From Rhodobacteraceae bacterium M382 (GTDB lineage Bacteria; Pseudomonadota; Alphaproteobacteria; Rhodobacterales; Rhodobacteraceae): a DNA stretch of 64,000 bases. Every line of letters starts with the position of its first letter. Position 1 is the stretch's first letter. The DNA lies in assembly GCA_025141015.1 (NCBI GenBank), contig CP081098.1:1804501-1868500 (forward strand). The letters are read 5' to 3'. The translations under genes were made by a program, and so were the position numbers. Positions 53,015-61,952 of this stretch are shown here, piece after piece. The notes under the pieces are model-generated. The model was not told the DNA's origin. It saw only the letters and a program-made list of their open reading frames with translations, and did no database searches.

Positions 53015-53830
53015 ATGATGAAAACCTGGGGATGTGCTGCGCTGGCTGGTGCGATCATTTCGATGTGTTCGTCCAGTTGGGCGGGCGAAGAGTTCATTGT
53101 GGTGCAATCCACCACGTCGACGCAGAATTCGGGGCTTCTGGATGCGATTCTGCCCGGATTTCAGGATGACACCGGGATCGAGGTGCGTGTGGTTGCCGTT
53201 GGCACGGGCCAGGCGATCAAGAATGCGACCCAGGGGGACGGGGATGTTCTGTTGGTGCACGCCAAACCCGCCGAAGAGACATTTGTGGCAGAGGGGTGGG
53301 GCGTGCAGCGGTTTGACGTGATGTACAATGATTTTGTGCTGGTCGGGCCGGGCGCAGATCCGGCGGGGATCAAGGGCGGATCGGATATCGTCACGGCCCT
53401 GACTGCTGTGGCCACCGCCCAGGCACCATTTGCGTCGCGGGGATGACAGCGGCACCCACAAGGCCGAGCTGCGCCATTGGGGCGCGGCGGGCGTTGATGT
53501 GGCCGCGGCTTCGGGCAGCTGGTACCGCGAAACCGGATCGGGCATGGGGCGCACGCTGAACATCGCGTCGGGCATGGATGCCTATGCGCTGACCGATCGG
53601 CCACCTGGATTGCCTTTGCCAACAAGGGCGACCTGGAGATCCTGGTTCAGGGCGATACGCGCCTGTTCAACCAATATGGCGTCATTCTGGTGAACCCGGA
53701 CAAACACCCATCCGTCAAGGCCCAGGCCGGGCAGACGTTCATCGACTGGCTGATCGGGCCCGATGGGCAGGCGGCGATTGCCGGCTATCAGCTGGACGGG
53801 CAGCAGCTGTTTTTTCCCAACGCCAAATAG
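53015..53830 (+). pseudogene. Tungstate-type ABC substrate-binding protein (TupA-like), frameshifted
   Basis: Exported binding protein of about 272 residues with signal peptide MMKTWGCAALAGAIISMCSS then SWAG. The hallmark VVQSTTSTQNSGLLDAILPG with GDGDVLLVHAKPAEETFVAE and YNDFVLVGPGADPAGIKGG is that of TupA/WtpA-type oxyanion receptors. One base is missing near 53440 (GGGG run) and another near 53605; rejoined frames end QLDGQQLFFPNAK. No permease or ATPase is next to it, so it is an orphan receptor here. Confidence 0.8.
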
Positions 53831-54027
53831 GCGGCAGCCAGGGCGGGACACCCGGTTTCCGCCCTGGCATCTGATCTGTGGGGCCGGTTGGATCACAAAC
53901 TGTGATCCGGCCCTTTGCGGGGGGTTCTTTTGGTCGGGTCGGGCAAAAAGAGCGCCAACCGCAAGTGGACTTTCCCCAACGGACCCCCACATTGCGACCT
54001 GAAGCAGCAAACCGAAAGGACCAGCCG

Positions 54028-54225
54028 ATGAGCGACGGTTACAACATGTCGATGCGCAAATTTCTAAAACAGGTCGGGGTAACCAGCCAGCAGGCGATCG
54101 AAAACGCGCTGCGCGATGCCGGGGACACGGGGGGCAAAAGCTTTGAGGCCAAAGTGGTTCTGACCATCGACGGGCTCGAGCTGGAACATGTGGTGACAGG
54201 GACCATCAAGGATGACACAGAATGA
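54028..54225 (+). CDS. DUF6494 family small protein
   Basis: A 65-residue protein of the type I know as DUF6494: YNMSMRKFLKQVGVTSQQAI followed by KVVLTIDGLELEHVVTGTI. No function is known. The stop overlaps the start of the Mrp gene by ATGA, so the two are translationally coupled; a role beside the Fe-S carrier is possible. Confidence 0.75.
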   Translation: MSDGYNMSMRKFLKQVGVTSQQAIENALRDAGDTGGKSFEAKVVLTIDGLELEHVVTGTIKDDTE

Positions 54226-55289
54226 GCGTGCGTGAGGCCGTGCTTGCCAATCTGGGCAAGATCACCGACCCGATTTCGGGCAAGGACATTGTCAGCGCCG
54301 GTGTGGTGCGGGCCCTGAATGTCGAAGGCGACACGGTGCGCTTTGTTCTGGAAATCGACCCGAAACATGCGGATCAGATGGAAGCCGTGCGGGCCACCGC
54401 GCAACAGGCCGCCGAAATGGTGCCCGGCGTGGCCAAAGTGTCGGCGCTGTTGACCGCGCATTCGCAAAAGGCCCCGCCGCCGGATCTGAAACCCAAGGCA
54501 AAACCGGCCGCGCCGCAGGGCCCCCAGGCGGTGCCTGGTGTGGATCGGATCATCCTGGTGGCGTCGGGCAAGGGCGGGGTGGGGAAATCCACCGTTGCGT
54601 CAAATCTGGCGGCCGCGCTGGCGGCGCAGGGGCGCAAGGTCGGTCTGTTGGATGCCGATATCTATGGCCCGTCACAGCCGCGCATGATGGGCGTGTCGGG
54701 GCGACCGGCCAGCCCGGATGGCAAAACCATCCTGCCGCTGCGCAATCACGGGGTCACCGTGATGTCGCTGGGTCTGATGATGGAGGAAGGCCAGGCGGTC
54801 GTCTGGCGGGGTCCGATGCTGATGGGGGCGCTGCAGCAGATGCTGATGCAGGTGCAATGGGGGGATCTGGATGTGCTGGTGATCGACCTGCCGCCGGGCA
54901 CCGGTGACGTGCAGCTGACGCTGGCCCAGAAATTTGCGATCGACGGTGCGATCATTGTCTCGACGCCGCAGGATGTGGCGCTGTTGGACGCGCGCAAGGG
55001 GATCGACATGTTCCGCCAGACCAAGGTGCCGATCCTTGGGATGATCGAAAACATGTCCACCCACGTCTGTTCGAACTGCGGACACGAAGAACACATCTTT
55101 GGTCATGGCGGTGTCGCCGCCGAGGCCGAAAAGCTGGGTGCGCCATTGTTGGCCGAAATCCCGCTGCATCTGGATGTGCGTCTGGCCGGGGACGGGGGCG
55201 TTCCGATCGTGGTCAGCCAACCCGACAGCAAACAGGCCGAAGCGTTTTATGACGTGGCCCGCGCGCTGGTTGGACAGGGCGTGGCCTGA
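54222..55289 (+). CDS. apbC: Iron-sulfur cluster carrier protein Mrp/ApbC
   Basis: P-loop scaffold/carrier of 355 residues. The N-terminal MIP18-like domain (about 1-90) precedes the deviant Walker A ASGKGGVGKSTVASN near residue 108, Walker B region VLVIDLPPGTGDVQLTLAQ, and CSNCGHEEHIFGHGG with the bridging CxxC. It delivers 4Fe-4S clusters to target proteins. PreT/PreA and other Fe-S enzymes occur in the window. The start follows the DUF6494 stop in ATGA overlap. Confidence 0.93.
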   Translation: MSVREAVLANLGKITDPISGKDIVSAGVVRALNVEGDTVRFVLEIDPKHADQMEAVRATAQQAAEMVPGVAKVSALLTAHSQKAPPPDLKPKAKPAAPQGPQAVPGVDRIILVASGKGGVGKSTVASNLAAALAAQGRKVGLLDADIYGPSQPRMMGVSGRPASPDGKTILPLRNHGVTVMSLGLMMEEGQAVVWRGPMLMGALQQMLMQVQWGDLDVLVIDLPPGTGDVQLTLAQKFAIDGAIIVSTPQDVALLDARKGIDMFRQTKVPILGMIENMSTHVCSNCGHEEHIFGHGGVAAEAEKLGAPLLAEIPLHLDVRLAGDGGVPIVVSQPDSKQAEAFYDVARALVGQGVA

Positions 55290-55377
55290 CCGGCAAAGAT
55301 TGGTGGATCCGGGGTGCGCGCGCAGGCAAGGCCGCCGCGCGCCCTGGGTGCGCCCCAGGTCTGTTCCAAGAGGATTT

Positions 55378-55444
55378 GGGCCAGACGCTGATCGGGTCCG
55401 GAGGCTGATCCGGGCCAGACGCTGATCCGGGCCAGACGCGGTCC
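55378..55444. repeat. Imperfect tandem repeat after apbC
   Basis: The 17-mer GGGCCAGACGCTGATCC occurs at 55412-55428, a near copy starts at 55378 and a truncated copy GGGCCAGACGCGGTCC at 55429-55444. It lies in the noncoding gap between convergent genes. Confidence 0.75.
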
Positions 55445-55454
55445 GGGTGGCCGG

Positions 55455-55955
55455 TTATCCCTGACCCAGAAACCCGCCGTATTGCCCGCGTTTGAACATC
55501 AGCCCCTGTCCGGGACGGGATGTGGTCAACAACACTTCTCCCACCAGGATCGAATGATCACCGGCGTCGTGGCGGGCGTGTTTGCGACAGTCGAACCGGG
55601 CCAGACACCCGGGCAGGATCGGTTGGCCCTGGGCGTTCTTTTGCCAGGGGGTCGATGAAAAATCATGACCATTGCGGGAAAAATGCACCGCCAGATCCTG
55701 TTGATCCTCGGCCATGACATGCAGGGCGAAATGCGGAGCCATGACAAAGGCGTCGTGGCGCAGCGACGCGCGCGCCGGGCACCACAGGATCAGCGGCGGG
55801 GACATCGACACCGACGCAAAGCTGTTCACGGTCATCGCCAGCGGGCCGTTGTCGGTCATCGTGGTGACGACGGTGACACCGGTGCCGAAACACCCCAACG
55901 CATCGCGATAGGCGCGGGCCGTTTCAGGGCCGGGAACAAAGCTGGTTTCGGTCAT
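55455..55955 (-). CDS. Flavin reductase domain protein
   Basis: A 166-residue FMN-binding split-barrel protein: YRDALGCFGTGVTVVTTMTD, MTVNSFASVSMSPPLILWCP and DHSILVGEVLLTTSRPGQ are the flavin-reductase-like signatures. Such proteins supply reduced flavin to two-component monooxygenases; no monooxygenase is adjacent. It overlaps no neighbour and ends near a repeat-rich gap. Confidence 0.88.
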   Translation of the reverse strand: MTETSFVPGPETARAYRDALGCFGTGVTVVTTMTDNGPLAMTVNSFASVSMSPPLILWCPARASLRHDAFVMAPHFALHVMAEDQQDLAVHFSRNGHDFSSTPWQKNAQGQPILPGCLARFDCRKHARHDAGDHSILVGEVLLTTSRPGQGLMFKRGQYGGFLGQG

Positions 55956-56045
55956 GCGCGCGTGCCCTTGCTGGATCTGCCGCGTTGAGGTGCCACGCCA
56001 GCCGCGATTTGTCCACCGTCTGTTTTGCCCTTTGACCGGCGCGGA

Positions 56046-57455
56046 TCAGTTCAGATCTTCGAGCAGACGCCCATGTTTGCGGGTCTGTTCGATCACGTCA
56101 CCAAAGGTCGCCAACCCACGGGCCTGCAGCATGGGCAGCATCTTGCACAGAACTTCGGCTGTGGCCTGCGCATCCCCCAGCGCCGTATGGCGCAGATGGT
56201 CGGGGATGGTCACGTCCAGACGGTCACACAGCGCATCCAGCGTGTGGGTTTCAGAGGCCCCGAACAACACGGCGCTGAGCAGGACGGTGTCCAGGATCGG
56301 ATGGTCCCAGGTGACGCCGGCTTTTTGCGCGTGGCGACGCAGGAACGCCATGTCAAAGGGGGCGTTATGCGCAACAATCACCGCATCGGTCGCAAACTGG
56401 TGAAAGGTTCGCGCGACGGCAAAGATGTCGGGCGCACCCTGCACCATATGATCGGACACCCCATGCACACGGGTTGACGCCGCTGGAATCGCGATACCGG
56501 GATCGACCAGCGTATTGATGATTTCACCGTCGATGATCCGGCCCTTGAGCACCCGCACGGCGCCCAGCTGAACGACTTCGTCCTTGTGCGGCAGCAACCC
56601 GGTTGTTTCGGAATCAAACACCACGAAGCACAGATCGGCCAGGGCGCGATCCTCAAAGGCGGCGTCGCCGGGGGTGTCGAGCAGATCAAAGTCATAGACC
56701 AGCGGGCGCGCCGCGTCCGGCGCGATCTGTGCATGTGCGCTGTCAAAGGTCATCATGTACCCACCGGCCTCGCCCAGAGGCTTGAGCCGCAGATCATAGC
56801 TTTGTTGTCCGGTCGCCCCCGTCACACGACAGCTGACCTCCAACCCGGTTTTCATCATGCGCGCATGGCCGGATTCGAGCCCGGTCCGATCCAGATAGTC
56901 AAACAGCGAGGCATTCAGCCGGGGGTGGGCGATCTGGGCCAGCACTTCGGCGGATTGCCCGTCATACAGCACGATCTGATGGCTGGGGCTGACCAGAACC
57001 ATGGCCACCGGGATTTCGGTGAGCAGCGCGGTCAACCGGGCCTTGTCCTGGGCCAGCCGGGCGGTTTCCTGGGCCACGGTCTGCGCCGTGGACAGGGTGG
57101 TTTCGCTCAGCTGTCCGGCCAGCCCGGCGGCCGCCGGGGCCAGATCGCCCAGATACCGGGCGGCCTGGAGGTCCATGTCATTGCTGACACCGGCGTGGGC
57201 GCGCGCGCGCATTTCCGAGGCCAGGCGTTCGATCGGCTTTGCAACATTTTCATCAAACAGCAACCAGATCCCGGCACAAAGCGCCAAAATCGCAAAGCAG
57301 CTGAGCAAGCCGCTGAACACAAATGGATCCAGCAGCGCCGGCTGATCGGCGCGGGCATAGCCGATCCACAGGGCAGCGGTCACAACAGCCACCCCGCCCA
57401 GAGCCAGCAAACAGAAAAACAGGAAAATTCTCAAACGCAAACTCAGCCGGGTCAT
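56046..57455 (-). CDS. Membrane-anchored PAS-DEDDh exonuclease fusion
   Basis: A 469-residue fusion with two TM helices (about 9-32 and 46-67), a HAMP-like linker (68-140), a PAS-like region (145-240) and a DnaQ-type 3'-5' exonuclease domain (275-445). Exonuclease residues are visible: Asp281/Glu283 (FDSETTG), Asp368 (VAHNAPFDMAFLRR), His423 and Asp428 (HTALGDAQA). This is not the replicative epsilon subunit; similar proteins lie near acs/actP in other proteobacteria. Next to the DUF294 sensor it suggests a signalling or RNA/DNA-turnover function, which is unproven. Stop and start are 3 bp from the next gene. Confidence 0.85.
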   Translation of the reverse strand: MTRLSLRLRIFLFFCLLALGGVAVVTAALWIGYARADQPALLDPFVFSGLLSCFAILALCAGIWLLFDENVAKPIERLASEMRARAHAGVSNDMDLQAARYLGDLAPAAAGLAGQLSETTLSTAQTVAQETARLAQDKARLTALLTEIPVAMVLVSPSHQIVLYDGQSAEVLAQIAHPRLNASLFDYLDRTGLESGHARMMKTGLEVSCRVTGATGQQSYDLRLKPLGEAGGYMMTFDSAHAQIAPDAARPLVYDFDLLDTPGDAAFEDRALADLCFVVFDSETTGLLPHKDEVVQLGAVRVLKGRIIDGEIINTLVDPGIAIPAASTRVHGVSDHMVQGAPDIFAVARTFHQFATDAVIVAHNAPFDMAFLRRHAQKAGVTWDHPILDTVLLSAVLFGASETHTLDALCDRLDVTIPDHLRHTALGDAQATAEVLCKMLPMLQARGLATFGDVIEQTRKHGRLLEDLN

Positions 57456-57458
57456 GGG

Positions 57459-57980
57459 TTACTCCCGCGCACAGATGGTGGTCAGGATGGCGTCATCGGC
57501 ATCGGCCTGAACCCAATCGGCGTTGGTGACACGCCCGTCTGCATCAAATTCGGCATCTGGGGGCAACAGCGCCCGGCGATGGCTGTCGCAATCCATCACC
57601 ACCGGGAGTTTGTTGACCGGGGCCCAGCGGCCAAAGAAGTAGAGTTCCGCCAGGCGTTGACCGGGCAGGGCGGCGTTGTCCTGAATGCTGGCCATGTCCA
57701 CCGCGGCAAACCGGTTCACATAGGGCACGACCTGGGTCCAGGGGCGGTACCAGCTGGTGTGTTCGACCGTTTCGGCCACCACCAGGCCATCGGGCAACCC
57801 GTCGACGGTGCGCGCATACCAGCCGTATTCGCTGGTGACTGTGGCGATGATCATGCCCAGACCTGCGCCCACCGGCGCGGCCCAGCGGGGCAGGCGGCCG
57901 CCGGTCAGTTTGTTCAGCAACATCACCACGCCCGCCACGGCAAAGCCGGCAAAGATCACGCCTATCAATTCCAGAAACAT
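57459..57980 (-). CDS. Membrane protein of unknown function
   Basis: A 173-residue protein with two TM helices near residues 3-22 and 36-50, and a periplasmic C-terminal part of mixed composition (YVNRFAAVDMASIQDNAALP, MDCDSHRRALLPPDAEFDAD). I do not recognise the family. It lies between the DUF294 and exonuclease genes on the same strand, so it is probably part of the acetate cluster transcript. Confidence 0.6.
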   Translation of the reverse strand: MFLELIGVIFAGFAVAGVVMLLNKLTGGRLPRWAAPVGAGLGMIIATVTSEYGWYARTVDGLPDGLVVAETVEHTSWYRPWTQVVPYVNRFAAVDMASIQDNAALPGQRLAELYFFGRWAPVNKLPVVMDCDSHRRALLPPDAEFDADGRVTNADWVQADADDAILTTICARE

Positions 57981-58013
57981 TGCTCTGCTTTCTCCCGTTG
58001 CTGCAAGAGAAGG

Positions 58014-58105
58014 CGTCCGCCTTCATCTCGCTATAAAAACTCTTGTCCCCTGTCCGACAGGGGCTGCTTGCAGCCCCGTTGGGGGAGGCTCCCTCAGGGG
58101 GCATC
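58014..58105 (-). terminator. Hairpins between the DUF294 and small membrane protein genes
   Basis: CCCCTGT-CCG-ACAGGGG and GGGGCTGC-TT-GCAGCCCC overlap in 58050-58080 and can form alternative stems. They are followed by no clear T-run on the minus strand. They may attenuate transcription inside the cluster. Confidence 0.4.
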
Positions 58106-58115
58106 GGCGCTGGTG

Positions 58116-59939
58116 TCAGCCCAGCATACCCTTGCCGTGGCCCACAGCCGATTGCATTGTCTTGACCACCACAAAGGCATCGCGCAAGTGGCTGCGTTCG
58201 AAATCCGACAGATCCGACGGCGGCAGAAAGTTGTCCGGGGCCTGAGCGGATTTGACCTGGGCGGCCTGATGTTCCAGCCGGGTTTCGGCGATCAGGTCAT
58301 AGGCATCCAACAGATCACGCCCCCCCGACGGGCTAAGCACGCCGGCGGCTTCGGCGGCGACCAGACGGGCGCGGGTATTGGCCTCGGGCAATTTGCCCTG
58401 CAGCGCATAGATCCGCCCCAGGTCCACCACTGGCACCACGCCATTGTGTTTCAGATCCAGCGTATTGCGGTGTTCGCCCGAGCGGATCGTGGCAAAGCCG
58501 CGCAGCAGGCCCAGCGGCGGCGTGTGTTTCAACGAGTTGGACACCATATGGGCCACAAAGATCGAATTCTTGGACGCTGCTGCGAGGGTGTCGGCCTGCA
58601 TGTCTTCGAACAGCGAAAAGGCCCCGCCAATGGGACGCAGGTCAAACATGACGCTGGCCAGCATCTGGGCTTCGGGGCTGGGTTTGGCGATCCAGCCGCG
58701 GAAATAGTCCTTCCAGGTGCGGACCGGCTGACACCATTGTGGGTTGGTCGCCATCATGTCGCCGGGGCAATAGAAATACCCGCAGACGTCCAGCCCGTCA
58801 CAGACGAATTTTGCCAGGTTGCGGAAATAGGGCATGTCGTCTTCGGTCACGGCATCATCCAGAAACAGGCAATTGTCCTGATCGGAAACGCCGGTCTGTT
58901 CCTGGCGCCCCTGGGATCCGCAGGCCAGCCACAGATAGCGCACCGGGGGCGGGCCGAATTGGGCCTCGGCCAGGGCGAGCAGGCGGCGGGTGGCGGTGTC
59001 GGCGATGTCGGTGATCAGGCGGGTGACGACTTCGTGGCGGCTGCCGCCTGCCACCAGCTGCACCAGCAGGCGGGGGATTTCGGCGGTGACCTTGGCCATC
59101 TCTTCGGCGGTGGTGGCGCGGGATATCGCGCTGACCAATTCGGCCGAGCTGACCGCCTGAAAGCGGGTCAGGTCGGTCTGGGTGACTATGCCGACCAGTT
59201 TGCCGCCTTCGACGATCGGGATATGGCCGATGTGGCGCTCCATCATGGCGTGCAACACGTCCGAGCCGATGGAATTGGGGGCCAGCGTCAGCGGATCGGC
59301 TGTCATGACATCCGAGATCGGGGTGTCGATGGAACGGCCTTCGGCCAGGATCTTGCCGGTCAGGTCGCGGGTGGTGACGATGCCCTTCAGCCGGTCCTCA
59401 TCGGTGATGCAGAGCGAGGAAATGCGCCAGTCCCGCATCAGCTTGGCCGCGGCCCGGACGGTGGTATCGGGGGCGCAGGTCACGGGGCGGCGGGCCATGA
59501 AGCTGTCCACTTGGGTGGTGGCCAATTCGTCGCCCTGCGCCGGTTCGCTGCGGCGGCGGTCAAAGAATTTGGCGACCTTGGGCTGGCTTTTCATCAGGGC
59601 GCGGAAATCCGCCTTGGGGAGCAGCAACAGGACAGAAGGCTGGGTGGCCACGGCCGAGGTCACGGCAATGCCGCCCCGTGTCAGGCCACGTTCGCCAAAG
59701 GAGTTGCGCGCGCCCAGGATCGACACGGGCATGTTGTTTTCGTCGCTGACCTCGATTTCGCCGTGGTGCACCAGATAGAGCCCGGCCAGCTCGTCCCCCA
59801 ATGCATAGACCTGATCGCCGGGCGCGACTTCGACCAGATCAAAGCAGGGGGCGAGGGTGTCCAGAACATCGGCCGACAGGCTGTCATAGGGATGTACAGA
59901 GGCCAGGAAACGGGTCAGGTCAGTCGTGGAAAGGGGCAT
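58116..59939 (-). CDS. cNMP-binding/CBS/DUF294 nucleotidyltransferase-like protein
   Basis: A 607-residue multidomain protein: cyclic-nucleotide-binding domain (about 15-115, GDELAGLYLVHHGEIEV), two CBS domains (about 150-270, RRPVTCAPDTTVRAAAKLMR and VMTADPLTLAPNSIGSDVLH), DUF294 nucleotidyltransferase-like domain (about 300-440, GSQGRQEQTGVSDQDNCLFL with the GS-x-R and acidic residues) and DUF294_C. The domain set is GlnD-like in part. Near an acetate symporter it is a plausible regulator of that cluster, but its enzymatic activity is unproven. Confidence 0.88.
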   Translation of the reverse strand: MPLSTTDLTRFLASVHPYDSLSADVLDTLAPCFDLVEVAPGDQVYALGDELAGLYLVHHGEIEVSDENNMPVSILGARNSFGERGLTRGGIAVTSAVATQPSVLLLLPKADFRALMKSQPKVAKFFDRRRSEPAQGDELATTQVDSFMARRPVTCAPDTTVRAAAKLMRDWRISSLCITDEDRLKGIVTTRDLTGKILAEGRSIDTPISDVMTADPLTLAPNSIGSDVLHAMMERHIGHIPIVEGGKLVGIVTQTDLTRFQAVSSAELVSAISRATTAEEMAKVTAEIPRLLVQLVAGGSRHEVVTRLITDIADTATRRLLALAEAQFGPPPVRYLWLACGSQGRQEQTGVSDQDNCLFLDDAVTEDDMPYFRNLAKFVCDGLDVCGYFYCPGDMMATNPQWCQPVRTWKDYFRGWIAKPSPEAQMLASVMFDLRPIGGAFSLFEDMQADTLAAASKNSIFVAHMVSNSLKHTPPLGLLRGFATIRSGEHRNTLDLKHNGVVPVVDLGRIYALQGKLPEANTRARLVAAEAAGVLSPSGGRDLLDAYDLIAETRLEHQAAQVKSAQAPDNFLPPSDLSDFERSHLRDAFVVVKTMQSAVGHGKGMLG

Positions 59940-60043
59940 CTGAGAGGCCTGTTATCAAAAGGAAAGTTATGCCCAGATAGCGCTGAAAGTCCCGCAAGAT
60001 AAAGAGGGCGGGGGGTCGCAGGTGCGGGTCTGGAGAAACGCAA

Positions 60044-60143
60044 AAAAGCCGCGTTGAGGCGGCTTTTCCACGCAGGGCAAACCCCGCGAAACAGGACCTT
60101 GGGCAAGGTCCGTGAACCAAGGCGTGTTGAAACGCCTTGGTTC
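60044..60143 (-). terminator. Terminator and two further hairpins after the symporter gene
   Basis: Reading the minus strand: GAACCAAGGCGT-ACGCCTTGGTTC (60114-60143, 12-bp arms), GGACCTT-GGGC-AAGGTCC (60094-60111), then AAAAGCCGC-GCGGCTTTT (60044-60067, 9 bp) ending in six T's on the minus strand. The last is a good intrinsic terminator for the symporter transcript. Confidence 0.75.
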
Positions 60144-60164
60144 GTGTTGGTGTCACCGGTTGGA

Positions 60165-61946
60165 TCAGTGATCCTGGGCCGCGCCGGCCCCACGGGGGAT
60201 ACGCACGCTTTCCACCAGTTCTTCGATCTCGGTCGGGATCGGGTCGCTGGATTTGGACACGAAATAGGCGACGGTGAAGTTCACCAGAGCGCCGATGGCC
60301 CCAAAGGAGGTCGATTTGACAGTGCCCAGCAGCGGATCAGCATCTGTGAACTGGTTGGTGTCCGGAATGAACAGCCAGCCTTTGTGCATGAAGATGTAGA
60401 TCAGGGTCACGATCAGACCGGACAGCATGCCTGCCACGGCGCCTTTGTTGTTCACCTTGGTAAAGATGCCCATCATCAGAGCCGGGAAGATCGATGCCGC
60501 CGCCAGACCAAAGGCCAGAGCCACGGTTTGCGCCGCAAAGCCGGGAGGGTTGAGACCCAGGTAGGTTGCGACCGCAATGGCAACAGCCATGGCCACACGG
60601 GCCGACAGCAGTTCGCCTTTTTCCGAGATGGCGGGGTTGATCGAGCCTTTGATCAGGTCGTGGGACACAGCCGACGAAATCGCCAGCAGCAGACCCGCAG
60701 CGGTCGACAGAGCCGCCGCCAGACCACCAGCCGCGACCAGACCGATCACCCAACCCGGCAGGTTGGCGATTTCGGGGTTGGCCAGAACCAGGATGTCCCG
60801 GTTGAATTTGGTCAGTTCGTTGCCTTCCCAGCCGTTTTCGGCAGCCTTGGCCTGCATGGCCTCGGATTTGTCGTTGTAGTACTGGATATGGCCGTCGCCG
60901 TTCTTGTCTTCCCAAGCCAGCAGACCGGTTTTCTGCCAGGTGGCCATCCAGTCATAGCGGGCGTCGTTTTCGATCTGTTCGACCGAAACAGCGGCACCAT
61001 CGGTGCCATTGGGCCACATCATGTCTGTGATGTTCAGACGAGCCATGGCACCCACAGCCGGAGCGGTCAGATACAGCAGGGCGATGAACACCAGGGTCCA
61101 GCCAGCCGACCAACGGGCGTCAGCCACTTTTGGAACGGTGAAGAAGCGCATGATGACGTGGGGCAGACCCGCAGTACCGATCATCAGCGACAGGGTGAAC
61201 AGCACCATGTTGAAGGTGTCGGCGTGGTGCATCGTGTACTCTTTGAACCCGAGTTCGGTCACGATGGCATCCAGTTTCGCCAGCAGCGGTTCACCCGAAG
61301 CAGTGTGTTCGCCGAACAGGCCCAGGGCCGGGATCGGGTTTCCGGTCAGCTGCAGCGAGATGAAGATCGCCGGAATGGTATAGGCCATGATCAGAACGCA
61401 ATACTGCGCCACCTGGGTATAGGTCACACCCTTCATGCCGCCGAACACGGCGTAGGCGAACACCACACAGGCACCGATCAGCAGACCGGTTGTGTTGGAC
61501 ACTTCGAGGAAGCGGCCAAAGGCCACGCCCACACCGGTCATCTGGCCGATCACATAGGTGGTCGAGGCAACGATCAGACAGATCACGGCCACCACGCGGG
61601 CGGTCGGGCTGTAGAACCGGTCGCCGATGAATTCCGACACGGTGTATTTGCCGAACTTGCGCAGATACGGCGCCAGCAGCAGGGCCAGCAGCACGTAACC
61701 ACCGGTCCAACCCATCAGGAAGGACGAGTTGTCATAGCCGGTAAAGGCAATCAGGCCCGCCATCGAGATGAACGAGGCCGCCGACATCCAGTCCGCCGCT
61801 GTCGCCATACCGTTGGTGACCGGGTGAACGCCGCGACCGGCGGCGTAGAATTCCGATGTGGAGCCCGCGCGGGCCCAGATCGCGATGCCGATGTAAAGCG
61901 CAAAGGACGCGCCCACAAACAGCAGGTTGATGGTAAACTGATCCAT
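60165..61946 (-). CDS. Sodium:solute symporter, acetate-permease type
   Basis: A 593-residue transporter of the SSS family with about 13 TM helices: FYAAGRGVHPVTNGMATAAD near the start, GVAFGRFLEVSNTTGLL, PHVIMRFFTVPKVADARWSA and LAAALSTAAGLLLAISSAV. It belongs to the DUF4212-associated group related to acetate permease ActP. Unusual feature: a hydrophilic insertion in the middle (around residue 350) contains an EF-hand-like loop DKNGDGHIQYYN, so calcium could be sensed. It follows the DUF4212 gene by 6 bp and precedes a terminator. Confidence 0.9.
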   Translation of the reverse strand: MDQFTINLLFVGASFALYIGIAIWARAGSTSEFYAAGRGVHPVTNGMATAADWMSAASFISMAGLIAFTGYDNSSFLMGWTGGYVLLALLLAPYLRKFGKYTVSEFIGDRFYSPTARVVAVICLIVASTTYVIGQMTGVGVAFGRFLEVSNTTGLLIGACVVFAYAVFGGMKGVTYTQVAQYCVLIMAYTIPAIFISLQLTGNPIPALGLFGEHTASGEPLLAKLDAIVTELGFKEYTMHHADTFNMVLFTLSLMIGTAGLPHVIMRFFTVPKVADARWSAGWTLVFIALLYLTAPAVGAMARLNITDMMWPNGTDGAAVSVEQIENDARYDWMATWQKTGLLAWEDKNGDGHIQYYNDKSEAMQAKAAENGWEGNELTKFNRDILVLANPEIANLPGWVIGLVAAGGLAAALSTAAGLLLAISSAVSHDLIKGSINPAISEKGELLSARVAMAVAIAVATYLGLNPPGFAAQTVALAFGLAAASIFPALMMGIFTKVNNKGAVAGMLSGLIVTLIYIFMHKGWLFIPDTNQFTDADPLLGTVKSTSFGAIGALVNFTVAYFVSKSSDPIPTEIEELVESVRIPRGAGAAQDH

Positions 61947-61952
61947 CTGGGT

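Noticed and set aside
55378-55444. CRISPR or phage attachment repeat
   Set aside because: The 17-bp copies are adjacent or imperfect with no spacers, and no tRNA or integrase is near.
56586-60002. A long open frame (over 1,100 codons) on the plus strand
   Set aside because: It is antisense to the exonuclease, small membrane protein and DUF294 genes, all with real domains; high GC makes such mirror frames common. Its His/Gln/Gly/Arg-rich composition is typical of a shadow frame.
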